From: Eubacteriales bacterium
GTDB lineage: Bacteria; Bacillota; Clostridia; Christensenellales; Aristaeellaceae
Direction: 5' to 3'
Length of the DNA: 39,453 bases
Assembly: GCA_028701335.1 (NCBI GenBank)
Contig: JAQVQY010000009.1
Coordinates: forward strand, 1 to 39,453
Positions 23,010 to 30,253 of the stretch are shown here, one piece after another. The position numbers and the translations under genes were made by a program. The notes below the pieces were generated by a model. That model saw only the letters and a program-made list of their open reading frames with translations, ran no database searches and had not been told where the DNA came from. Each line of letters begins with the position of its first letter. Positions within the stretch are counted from its first letter, which is position 1.

Positions 23010-23493
23010 GCCCGCTCCCTTCCAGCAGGAATTCAATGGGGCGGATGGTTTCCGTGGTTATAATCACATCCCAGACTCCGTCAGGCAGCCCTGGAGCGCT
23101 TACATGCACCGGGTAATTCCAGGTCTGGGGGTTCAGCTGATATGCCAGGAAGTCCTCCGGGTGGATTTCGTTGAACTCCTCTTCAGACAGCGGCACGGGT
23201 GACACGGACACCACCGTGCCCTGGAGCTCACCGATGGCGGCGGGCATGCCGGGGGAAACGCGCTCGATTTGTGCCACATAGCATACGACCTCTCCGTTTT
23301 GGGCGATTCCCTTGGCGGAGACGGTGCTGGGAAGGGTTCCATAGAAGCCAAACCCCACAAAAGCCACGAGAAGGATGATGATGGCCGCCAGCGCCAGCCA
23401 TACACTGGGCCGCGCCACGCGCAGATAGTCGCTGAGCGCTTCGGGGGACGTGATCCTGTCCACTTGGCTTTGACGAAACAGCTTGTTATCCAT
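22996..23493 (-). CDS. Short HlyD-like secretion adaptor of the NHLP type
   Basis: The N-terminus (LFRQSQVDRITSPEALSDYL) and the single membrane span (about 32-52) match the adaptor protein of NHLP export systems, which bridges the exporter to the outside. At 165 residues it is short: after the span there is one beta-rich stretch (QGTVVSVSPVPLSEEEF, YPVHVSAPG) but no long coiled-coil hairpin as in classic HlyD. That is reasonable for a Gram-positive envelope with no outer membrane to cross. It overlaps the SpoIIE gene by 8 bases upstream and the C39 exporter by 14 bases downstream. Confidence 0.8.
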   Translation of the reverse strand: MDNKLFRQSQVDRITSPEALSDYLRVARPSVWLALAAIIILLVAFVGFGFYGTLPSTVSAKGIAQNGEVVCYVAQIERVSPGMPAAIGELQGTVVSVSPVPLSEEEFNEIHPEDFLAYQLNPQTWNYPVHVSAPGLPDGVWDVIITTETIRPIEFLLEGSGHGAQ

Positions 23494-25801
23494 GGCCGGG
23501 CTCCTTTGTGCCGCGGGATTTTGCCTTTTTTTCCGGCACGCGTGCCAGATTTATATGGATAAGCAGCCGATTTTCCCCGTCCTCGTAAGTGTAGGCAGCA
23601 TAATCGGCCAGTTTTCGGATCATCATAAGGCCCAGCCCCCCGGCTTCCCGCTGGTCGCTGGAGAGGCTGATGTCCGGCATCGGCTGGGAGAGGGGGTCAA
23701 ACGGCTCACCCCGGTCCCTGAAGCGCATTACGGCTTCCCGGCCCACCAGCTCACAACTGAATGTCACCTTGTCCCCAGGGGAGCTGGTATAGCGAACCAT
23801 GTTGGAGAAAATCTCGTCCACCACCACATAAAGCCGGTTGAGCGCGTGGGGGGACGGGTTAAGGGGCGCTGTTTCGGCTTCAGCCAACGACTGGATGGTT
23901 TTCAGCTGTTCCTCCTCAAGGGGGATGTCCACCCATGGGAGTGCCGCGGGGCTTTTCAGGATGTCCAGCGCCATCAGCGTAATGTCATCAGCCTGCTCCC
24001 GGCCGCCGGCAAACTGTCTTAGGGCCTGCATCACCTTTTCGGGTTGCTTATGCGCCGGCATGTCACGCAGGGGAGTGTGGTCAATCAAGGTTTTAAAGCC
24101 CCCGGAGGTAAGGAAAGCACCCTGGGCATTCTCCGCCTCAATAACCCCATCGGTGTAAAGCAGCAGTTTGTCACCCGCTACCAGGCGGACGCGGCACATG
24201 TGGTATTGGCTGTCTTCCATGGCCCCCAGCACCAGGCCGGCCGAGCAACGCAAAAAGGCGTACTCTTCGCCCGTCCTGGCCAGAAGGGGTGGGTTGTGCC
24301 CGGCGTTCACATAATCAAGCCAGCCATCCCCTTCAAAATCCCACAGCCCCACAAACGCGGTGACAAAGAGGCCGGCCTCATTCTCCTCACAGAGCTTCCG
24401 GTTGGCGTGGGCAACCGCTTTGGCCAGATCTCTTTCCGCCAGAATGTCGCTTTGTAGCTGCGTCTTGACGCGCATCATAAATAAAGCGCCCGGGATACCC
24501 TTGCCGGAGACATCAGCGATAACAAGCGCCAACTTTCTGCCGGAAGGCCCGGGGACGAAGAAGAAATCATAAAAATCCCCGCCCACTTCCCGCGCGGCCT
24601 CCAAAAGCGCTCCAAGGCGGAACTGGCCTTCCAGCCCCTTAAGCGCGGATGTCCGGGGGAGGTTTGCATGCTGCACCTCCCGGGCCAGTGCAAGTTCCGC
24701 ATCAACACGCGACCGGGCATCGGCAATGGCCTGTTTGAGCGCGTCAACCGTTGCGTTAATGCCGTCTGACAGGGCGCGAAACTCGGCGTTGCCGTGCTCT
24801 TGCACCCGGGTTTCCAGGTTCCCCTCTGTGATGAGGGCCAGGGAGGCGTTCACATTCCTGATACCCCGGATGACCTCCACGTCTACCATTCGGCTGACCA
24901 GGATGAACACGCCAAGGAAAAGAAGGAGGTAGGCCAGGCCCATGAACATCATGGTAATGTTTCGGCCCGCATGGATTTCGGAATAGGGGAGCATTCCGAT
25001 GATCAGGTAATCTCCCCACTCTTTTCCCAGGCCCAGCGCGCGGGAAGCTCCCAACCCGGTTGTGAAAGGCTCGCCCGAACGGGCTTCAGCCAACTCAAAA
25101 TCCAGGTCCTCCGCCCTCAGGTCCATCAGTTCACGCTTACCGGAGCTTACCACCAGCCCACGTTCAAAGACCACCACGGTGCCGTGGCTGCCAATGGCAA
25201 ATCCCGGCGCCAGGCTTTTGATATCAGCTACCTGGACGGCTTCTGCCAGGCGCTCCGGCACGTCCCCGATCTGCACCATGCCCGCCCGGCCGGGAATGCC
25301 GGCGGCTGAGAACTGCATCATCATACTCGCGTCATGCCCCGTGGGGGCCGCGGGTTGTATCAAAATAAGGTTCGGGTCTTTTAGGATGGGCAGGAAGAAG
25401 GAGGACTGCTCAGCGCTGGCAAGGTCATAGCCAAGGTAGGGCGCGTAGGTGGTGGCGGTGATGATGCCGCTGCTATCAATCACATGCAGTTGGTCTACGT
25501 CAAGCACAGGCAAAAGGGCAGCGAGCTCATCACCGCTCTGTGCCATCTCCGGGTGCCGGGACAGAATCCAGCGGAGGGTATGAAGTTTGGTTGTCAGGGA
25601 TTCGTCATTGCTCTGGCGAATTTTTTCCAGGTCTCTGTCGTGCCGGGTAATTTGTACCCGCGCGTCAGCAAGCCTTGATTTAATCAGCTCCAGCGCGTCC
25701 TCCCGGGCATGGCGGGTCTGTACCAGCCAGGTGATAAGCAGGGTAACCCCGAAGGCCGCAACCATGAGGATCAAAAGGCGCCGCTGAAAGGTTCGCCTCA
25801 T
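23486..25801 (-). CDS. Membrane sensor with SpoIIE-type phosphatase and HATPase (RsbW-like) kinase domains
   Basis: The 771 residues carry an N-terminal span (about 9-27) and an extracytoplasmic sensor region of Cache-like size (28 to about 275). A second span (about 280-303), HAMP and helical linker (about 304-385), and a PP2C/SpoIIE phosphatase (GGDFYDFF, VIADVSGKGIPGALF, ADDITLMAL; about 395-600) follow. A C-terminal HATPase_c domain has its N-box (VVDEIFSNMVRY) and G-box (GGLGLMMIRKLAD). SpoIIE/RsbU phosphatases dephosphorylate STAS antagonists, and RsbW-like domains phosphorylate them; here both activities sit in one sensor chain next to their likely substrate, the STAS protein, whose stop it overlaps by 4 bases (ATGA). 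The signal sensed outside is unknown. Confidence 0.92.
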   Translation of the reverse strand: MRRTFQRRLLILMVAAFGVTLLITWLVQTRHAREDALELIKSRLADARVQITRHDRDLEKIRQSNDESLTTKLHTLRWILSRHPEMAQSGDELAALLPVLDVDQLHVIDSSGIITATTYAPYLGYDLASAEQSSFFLPILKDPNLILIQPAAPTGHDASMMMQFSAAGIPGRAGMVQIGDVPERLAEAVQVADIKSLAPGFAIGSHGTVVVFERGLVVSSGKRELMDLRAEDLDFELAEARSGEPFTTGLGASRALGLGKEWGDYLIIGMLPYSEIHAGRNITMMFMGLAYLLLFLGVFILVSRMVDVEVIRGIRNVNASLALITEGNLETRVQEHGNAEFRALSDGINATVDALKQAIADARSRVDAELALAREVQHANLPRTSALKGLEGQFRLGALLEAAREVGGDFYDFFFVPGPSGRKLALVIADVSGKGIPGALFMMRVKTQLQSDILAERDLAKAVAHANRKLCEENEAGLFVTAFVGLWDFEGDGWLDYVNAGHNPPLLARTGEEYAFLRCSAGLVLGAMEDSQYHMCRVRLVAGDKLLLYTDGVIEAENAQGAFLTSGGFKTLIDHTPLRDMPAHKQPEKVMQALRQFAGGREQADDITLMALDILKSPAALPWVDIPLEEEQLKTIQSLAEAETAPLNPSPHALNRLYVVVDEIFSNMVRYTSSPGDKVTFSCELVGREAVMRFRDRGEPFDPLSQPMPDISLSSDQREAGGLGLMMIRKLADYAAYTYEDGENRLLIHINLARVPEKKAKSRGTKEPGHG

Positions 25802-26106
25802 GGGGTCTCGTCAAGAATGGTGAGGACATCCGTAAAGCCTGTGATCTCAAACACTTCCATGACGGCCGGGTTGGGATTTAAAATCGTGAGGCTCCCCTGC
25901 CGGTTCATCACCTTCTGCGCGGCCAGGATGACCCGAAGCCCGGCGCTGGATACATACTCCACACCCCGCATCTCAAACTCCAGTTGTGTGACGCCCTCAA
26001 CCCCCGCGCGGAGAGCCGCTTCAAGCTCCCGGGAAGTCATGCTGTCAAGCCGTCCTGTGAGCTTCAGGCGCAGGCGGCCGCCATCCCTGGTTTCTTCAAT
26101 GGTCAT
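25798..26106 (-). CDS. STAS-domain anti-sigma-factor antagonist
   Basis: A 102-residue single STAS domain (LKLTGRLDSMTSRELEAAL, FEMRGVEYVSSAGLRVILAA) with the conserved serine pair that is phosphorylated in SpoIIAA/RsbV proteins. In the family the unphosphorylated form binds and removes an anti-sigma kinase. Its natural partner here is the SpoIIE-HATPase sensor encoded immediately downstream with an ATGA overlap. A good ribosome site (GGGAAGGTGAAGG) precedes the ATG. How this switch connects to the ECF-like sigma factor downstream is open, since partner switches classically control sigma-B/F types. Confidence 0.93.
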   Translation of the reverse strand: MTIEETRDGGRLRLKLTGRLDSMTSRELEAALRAGVEGVTQLEFEMRGVEYVSSAGLRVILAAQKVMNRQGSLTILNPNPAVMEVFEITGFTDVLTILDETP

Positions 26107-26150
26107 CCTTCACCTTCCCTTATATACCAAAGACACGGAAACACATTTCT

Positions 26151-26408
26151 CTAAAGCATCGTGTCCAGGAGCTCGCGCACGGATGCCCGCAGTTCCCCAG
26201 CGGGCGTGCGCCATACGGCGAAATCCCCGTCCGAGCGCACTGTCTTAAAGACATCAGGGTCACTTAAGGCCTGGAAACGGATGCCGTCCATGCGCTGCCT
26301 CATATTGACCAGCGCGATGCTCCCGCTGCTGAGCTCCAGCTTCAGCAGGTGATCGTCAATGACGTCGATTCGCCGAATGCTATCTTCCAACGCAATCACC
26401 CCGCTCAT
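26151..26408 (-). CDS. DUF2442-like small protein, first gene of the export operon
   Basis: An 85-residue soluble protein whose pattern (an opening strand IRRIDVIDDHLLKLEL, GSIALVNMRQRM, FQALSDPDVFKTV, then WRTPAGELRASV) resembles DUF2442 proteins; the match is by eye. No function is known for that family. The start has only a weak ribosome site (GGAT), so a slightly later start cannot be excluded. It lies 44 bases before the STAS gene on the same strand and is the first gene after the decarboxylase terminator, which suggests it belongs to the export/regulation unit. I found no convincing promoter in 26409-26490. Confidence 0.6.
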   Translation of the reverse strand: MSGVIALEDSIRRIDVIDDHLLKLELSSGSIALVNMRQRMDGIRFQALSDPDVFKTVRSDGDFAVWRTPAGELRASVRELLDTML

Positions 26409-26492
26409 CTATCCGGGTATTCATTTCCATACTGAATTTACCACGGATTGGCGCAGGGCACATGGCCCTAAGGGGCTATTCCATAGAAGAAA

Positions 26493-26513
26493 GCCGCGCT
26501 CTTTGGGCGCGGC
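26493..26513 (-). terminator. Terminator of the decarboxylase beta/gamma-like unit
   Basis: GCCGCGC (26493-26499) and GCGCGGC (26507-26513) with a 7-base loop are followed on the minus strand by TTTCTTCT. It separates the 26548-27896 genes from the export operon and begins 34 bases after the small gene's stop. On the plus strand an AAAAAG follows the stem, consistent with minus-strand use. Confidence 0.72.
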
Positions 26514-26547
26514 AAAAAGGGAAGAAGCGGGAAGAAACCCGGGGAGC

Positions 26548-26676
26548 TTACTCACTGCCCTCCTGAGGCTCCAGATACTGCAGCAGTTTGATGGACACAA
26601 AGAACAGGCTTAGAACCAGGAAGACGCCGGCCAGGCCAAGGCCGGTCACAATCAGGCCGATGGTAAAATTGCTCAT
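26548..26676 (-). CDS. 42-residue single-span protein behind the decarboxylase beta subunit (gamma-subunit-like, OadG N-terminal type)
   Basis: Too short for the ORF track but well supported: ATG with AAGGAGGT five bases upstream, 42 codons, one hydrophobic span (IGLIVTGLGLAGVFLVLSLFFVSIKLL) and a short acidic C-terminus (EPQEGSE). It starts 11 bases behind the beta-subunit gene. The shape of the span and its place next to oadB suggest the membrane anchor of a sodium-pump gamma subunit reduced to its first part. A separate, more complete gamma-like protein is encoded at 28139-28417, so this may be a second or accessory small subunit. Confidence 0.7.
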   Translation of the reverse strand: MSNFTIGLIVTGLGLAGVFLVLSLFFVSIKLLQYLEPQEGSE

Positions 26677-26687
26677 TCTCAACCTCC

Positions 26688-27896
26688 TTAGCGGATAAGC
26701 AGGGAAACCAGGGTGATGACCAGGCCCCCGGCGACAATGGAACCCAGCTGGCCGGACACGTTGGCGCTGGTGGCCTGCATGAGGACAAAGTTGTAGGGAT
26801 CCTCCTCCTTGGCCATTTTCTGAATGACCCGGGCGCTCATGGGGAATGCGGAGATGCCGGCGGCGCCGATCATCGGGTTGATCTTATTTTTGCGGAATAG
26901 ATTGAGGAATTTGGCAAACAGTACCCCGCCAGCGGTATCAAAGACAAAAGCTGCCAGGCCCAGCGCCATGATAAGCGCGGTGTCCCAGCGCAGGAAGTTC
27001 TCCGCCAGCATGGTGGAGCCGATTGACAAGCCCAGGAGAATGGTGACCAGATTGGCCAGCTCGTTCTGCGCGGTCTTGGACAGGCGCTCAAGCACGCCGC
27101 ATTCCCGGACGAGGTTGCCAAACATCAGGCTGCCCACCAGGGGAGCTGACATGGGGACAATGATGCCTGCCACCAGGGTAGTGATAATCGGGAAAAGGAT
27201 CAGCGCCAGTTTGGACGCCCGCTTGCCATGGTAGTCCATGCGGATTTTGCGCTCTTCCTTGGTGGTCAGCGCCCGGATGACCGGAGGCTGGATGACCGGC
27301 ACCAGCGACATATAGCTGTAGGCGGCGACGGAAATCGGCGCCATGTAATCCTTGAGGTTGAAGTGGTTGGCCACATAGAGCGTGGTGGGCCCGTCCGCGG
27401 CGCCGATGATGCCAATGGCCGAGGCCAGGCGCAAAACAATGTTGGGCTCCGCCAGCTGCTCGGGGCTTAAAACCAGGGGCAGCAGCGCGATGGACAGCAG
27501 GAAGGTGGCAAAGATGCCGAACTGCGCCGCCGCGCCAAAGAAAATCATGGACGGGTCCTTGAGCAGCGGGGAGAAGTCAATCATCGCGCCTACGGCGATA
27601 AAGATGAGCACCGGGAACAACTCATTGGCGATACCGGCGCTAAAGAGCACCTGCAGAAAACCCGGCTCCTCCACTGTGCCGATAACCGCGGGAAACGCGG
27701 TACCCAAGACCGGCGGCAGGTTTGCCAGAATGGCGCCAAAACCAATGGGCAAGAGCAGCGCCGGCTCATAGTCCTTCTTGATGGCCAGGTAAATAAGCGT
27801 ACCAGCGATGATGAACATCACCAGGGTTTTTAACCCCGCGGCGGTGAACAAAAACGCCACGCCTGAGAACAAGTCGGCCATAATGTCTGAAAACAT
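26688..27896 (-). CDS. oadB: Na+-translocating decarboxylase beta subunit (OadB/GcdB/MmdB family)
   Basis: A polytopic membrane protein that moves Na+ outward as carboxybiotin is decarboxylated. Family segments seen: YEPALLLPIGFGAILANLP near the N-terminus, GAADGPTTLYVANHF with the membrane aspartate, GLSIGSTMLAENFL, and MIGAAGISAFPMSARVIQK near the C-terminus. The track start (28151) would add a charged stretch read through the promoter region; ATG 27896 has GGGGAGG upstream and gives 402 residues, normal for the family. It is divergent from the gamma/biotin carrier/alpha genes at 28139-30241, with which it should form the complex. Confidence 0.93.
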   Translation of the reverse strand: MFSDIMADLFSGVAFLFTAAGLKTLVMFIIAGTLIYLAIKKDYEPALLLPIGFGAILANLPPVLGTAFPAVIGTVEEPGFLQVLFSAGIANELFPVLIFIAVGAMIDFSPLLKDPSMIFFGAAAQFGIFATFLLSIALLPLVLSPEQLAEPNIVLRLASAIGIIGAADGPTTLYVANHFNLKDYMAPISVAAYSYMSLVPVIQPPVIRALTTKEERKIRMDYHGKRASKLALILFPIITTLVAGIIVPMSAPLVGSLMFGNLVRECGVLERLSKTAQNELANLVTILLGLSIGSTMLAENFLRWDTALIMALGLAAFVFDTAGGVLFAKFLNLFRKNKINPMIGAAGISAFPMSARVIQKMAKEEDPYNFVLMQATSANVSGQLGSIVAGGLVITLVSLLIR

Positions 27897-28007
27897 GCAT
27901 GCAACCTCCCCGCATATAATAGGAGTGCTTCCCAACCCCGCCAGGCAGCCATGCAAAAGCACGGCAGTCCCTCCCTGCTTTGGGGCCGGAGCGGCGCCCG
28001 CAGCCGG

Positions 28008-28049
28008 TTCGCAAATAGTGGGCTCCCTTTGCATGCTCAGATTTGCGAA
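28008..28049. promoter_or_regulatory. 9-base inverted repeat in the divergent decarboxylase promoter region
   Basis: TTCGCAAAT (28008-28016) and ATTTGCGAA (28041-28049) are perfect inverted arms 24 bases apart, just upstream of the -35 box of the plus-strand operon. The spacing places the arms about three helical turns apart. Candidate operator for coordinated control of both divergent units. Confidence 0.45.
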
Positions 28050-28057
28050 AAAAATGG

Positions 28058-28086
28058 TTGGTTCGCGGTCCAAAATGTAGTATAAT
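28058..28086 (+). promoter_or_regulatory. Sigma-70 promoter for the plus-strand decarboxylase operon
   Basis: TTGGTT (28058-28063) and a perfect TATAAT (28081-28086) are 17 bases apart, about 50 bases upstream of ATG 28139. Confidence 0.75.
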
Positions 28087-28138
28087 ATAAAATAGGCTAT
28101 TATGTCGAGTGTTAATTTTTTTGAAAGCGAGGATGCAA

Positions 28139-28417
28139 ATGCAAAACACACCGTGGTGGGCCGCTTTATTGCTGGCTCTGAATATCATTATGCTCTTTAT
28201 TGGGCTGAGGCTGCTTCGCCGGCAGCCCGCAGCGGCGCCCAGTCCCGTGAAGGCGGCTTTGCCGGTTCAGCATGCGCCTGTGTCTCAGGCGCCGGCCCAG
28301 GCAATACCAAACAGGCAGCAGCTCATCGCTGCAGTGACTGCGGCTATTGCCGAGTATGAAGGCACCGATATTTCAGCGCTTCGCGTTGTTTCATTTGATA
28401 AGAGGAGGAAGACATGA
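28139..28417 (+). CDS. Na+-pump decarboxylase gamma/delta subunit (OadG/MmdD-like)
   Basis: The start is set at ATG 28139, where GCGAGG lies six bases upstream; the track's 28109 has no such site. In the 92 residues, one membrane span (WAALLLALNIIMLFIGLRLL) is followed by a Pro/Ala-rich linker and a soluble tail (LIAAVTAAIAEYEGTDISALRVVSF), the usual end of small decarboxylase-pump subunits. In the family this subunit anchors the alpha subunit to beta. It overlaps the biotin carrier gene by four bases (ATGA). Confidence 0.82.
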   Translation: MQNTPWWAALLLALNIIMLFIGLRLLRRQPAAAPSPVKAALPVQHAPVSQAPAQAIPNRQQLIAAVTAAIAEYEGTDISALRVVSFDKRRKT

Positions 28418-28788
28418 GGAACTACAGGGTCATCGTTAACGGAGTGGAATACGACATTGCCATCGAACAGGTTGAAGCGGCCGAGGCGAAGGCTGCCGCG
28501 CAGCCGGAGCCACAGGCAGCTCCCGCGGCCAAGCCGCAACCCCAGCCCAAGCCCCCGGCGCAGGCAGTGCAGGGTGGTGAGGATGTTAAGGCGCCCATGC
28601 CCGGTTCCATATTGTCATTGAACGTCAAGCAGGGCGATCAGGTGAAAAGGGGCCAGGTCCTCCTGATTTTGGAAGCCATGAAGATGGAAAATGAGATCCT
28701 GGCGCCTAAGGACGGCGTAGTGGCAGCCTTGTCAGTCCAGGCCGGCCAGTCAGTGGAAACCGGCTCTCTGCTCTGCACCCTGGTCTAA
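28414..28788 (+). CDS. Biotin carboxyl carrier protein of the decarboxylase
   Basis: The N-terminal strand pair (YRVIVNGVEYDIAIE) leads into a Pro/Ala/Gln/Lys linker (about residues 22-55) and a C-terminal biotinyl domain with the attachment motif EAMKMEN (Lys90) and PMPGSIL. The linker gives the swinging-arm mobility needed to carry CO2 from the carboxyltransferase to the beta subunit. Here the carrier is a separate protein instead of being fused to the alpha subunit. It is co-translated with the gamma-like gene (ATGA overlap) and lies 31 bases before the carboxyltransferase gene. Confidence 0.95.
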   Translation: MRNYRVIVNGVEYDIAIEQVEAAEAKAAAQPEPQAAPAAKPQPQPKPPAQAVQGGEDVKAPMPGSILSLNVKQGDQVKRGQVLLILEAMKMENEILAPKDGVVAALSVQAGQSVETGSLLCTLV

Positions 28789-28819
28789 GCCTGCCGGATT
28801 GGCGTTCAAAGGAGATACA

Positions 28820-30241
28820 ATGGATCAAAAGCAACTGTTGATTACTGAAACCATTTTCAGGGACGCGCACCAGTCCCTGGCCGCCACCCGCATGCGTACG
28901 GATGAGATGTTGCCGGCGGCAAGCTTCCTTGACAGCATCGGCTACTGGTCGCTGGAAGTCTGGGGCGGCGCGACCTTTGATACCTGCCTGCGTTTTTTAA
29001 ATGAGGATCCCTGGGAGCGCCTGAGAACCCTTAAGAAAGCGATGCCCAGCACCAAACTGCAGATGCTTCTGCGCGGGCAGAATTTGTTGGGCTACAAGCA
29101 CTACGCTGATGACGTGGTGGAGGAGTTCGTTCGCCTGTCAATTAAAAACGGTATCGATGTGGTGCGGATTTTTGACGCCCTCAATGACCTGAGGAACATG
29201 AAGACCTCCATTGAAAGCGTTAAAAAGCACGGCGGGCTGGTGGAGGCCGCGATATCCTACACCGTCAGCCCAGTGCATGACGAGGCCTATTTCGTCTCCC
29301 TCTCCCGGGAGCTTCAGGATCTGGGGGCCGACACAATCTGCATCAAGGATATGGCAGGCTTGCTCTTGCCCAGCGCCGCCGCCAGCCTTGTCAGGGAACT
29401 GAAGAAGCATATCACCATCCCCATCCACCTGCACACCCACAACACCGCCGGTATCGGCACGGAAACTTATCTGGAGGGCGTCCGCGCGGGGGCTGATGTC
29501 GTGGACTGCGCCCTGTCTCCCCTGGGCAGCGGCACCTCCCAGCCCGCTACGGAATCCCTGGTGGCAGCCCTGCAGGGCACGCCCTATGACACAGGGCTGG
29601 ACCTCAAAAAACTGACAAAAGCCGCAGACTTCTTTAAGCCCGTGGCTGAGCGGCTGGAAAAGGAAGGCTTCCTGGTGCCCGGGCAGGTGTTAAGGCCCGA
29701 TGTGAAGGCCCTTATCTATCAGGTACCCGGCGGGATGCTGTCAAACCTGCTTTCCCAGCTTAAGAGCGCCAACGCCATGGACAAGTACGACGCCGTGCTG
29801 GCCGAAGTGCCCAATGTGCGCGCCGACTTCGGCTATCCGCCTCTGGTAACCCCCACCAGCCAGATAGTGGGGACCCAGGCTGTGCTTAACGTACTCCAGG
29901 GCGAGCGTTACCGTTCCTTCACCAAGGAGTCAAAGGCCCTGCTTCGCGGGGAATATGGCAGGCTGCCAGCCCCGGTCAACCCCGATGTGCGCCGCCAGGC
30001 GCTGGGGGACGAGGAGCCCATCACCCAGCGGCCCGCAGACCTGATTAAGCCGGAAATGGACAAACTCAGGGAAGCCAGCCGTGATTTCGCAAAAAGCGAA
30101 GAGGATGTGCTCAGTTACGCCCTCTTCCCGCAAATCGCGGAGAAATTCCTGCGGGAGCGCAACGCGCCCAAAGCCGCGGCTCCCGCCCCAGCGCCAAAGG
30201 AAAGTGCCGCGCGTGTTATTTATGTGGAGGACAGGGGCTAA
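28820..30241 (+). CDS. oadA: Oxaloacetate decarboxylase alpha subunit / pyruvate carboxylase subunit B (carboxyltransferase)
   Basis: The TIM-barrel carboxyltransferase signatures are clear: ITETIFRDAHQSLAATRMRT at the N-terminus, EVWGGATFDTCLRFL, CIKDMAGLL with the carbamylated-lysine region, and the metal site HLHTHNTAGIG. A C-terminal PYC/OADA-type domain ends in an Ala/Pro tail. There is no biotinyl domain, which is supplied by the preceding gene. With a beta subunit nearby and no biotin carboxylase, the reaction is most likely oxaloacetate to pyruvate plus CO2 with Na+ export, not pyruvate carboxylation. The start at 28820 is chosen for AAAGGAGA upstream; the track's TTG is unlikely. A terminator follows within the end of the convergent gene. 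Confidence 0.9.
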   Translation: MDQKQLLITETIFRDAHQSLAATRMRTDEMLPAASFLDSIGYWSLEVWGGATFDTCLRFLNEDPWERLRTLKKAMPSTKLQMLLRGQNLLGYKHYADDVVEEFVRLSIKNGIDVVRIFDALNDLRNMKTSIESVKKHGGLVEAAISYTVSPVHDEAYFVSLSRELQDLGADTICIKDMAGLLLPSAAASLVRELKKHITIPIHLHTHNTAGIGTETYLEGVRAGADVVDCALSPLGSGTSQPATESLVAALQGTPYDTGLDLKKLTKAADFFKPVAERLEKEGFLVPGQVLRPDVKALIYQVPGGMLSNLLSQLKSANAMDKYDAVLAEVPNVRADFGYPPLVTPTSQIVGTQAVLNVLQGERYRSFTKESKALLRGEYGRLPAPVNPDVRRQALGDEEPITQRPADLIKPEMDKLREASRDFAKSEEDVLSYALFPQIAEKFLRERNAPKAAAPAPAPKESAARVIYVEDRG

Positions 30242-30253
30242 ACCGAAAACCTG

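Noticed and set aside
27916-27921. TATTAT on the minus strand as -10 box for oadB
   Set aside because: Transcription would begin at the ribosome site itself and no -35 box is seen at the right distance.
27766-28188. 140-residue minus-strand ORF over the oadB start and promoter region
   Set aside because: It is out of frame with oadB, covers the plus-strand promoter and the gamma-like gene start, and has no family features.
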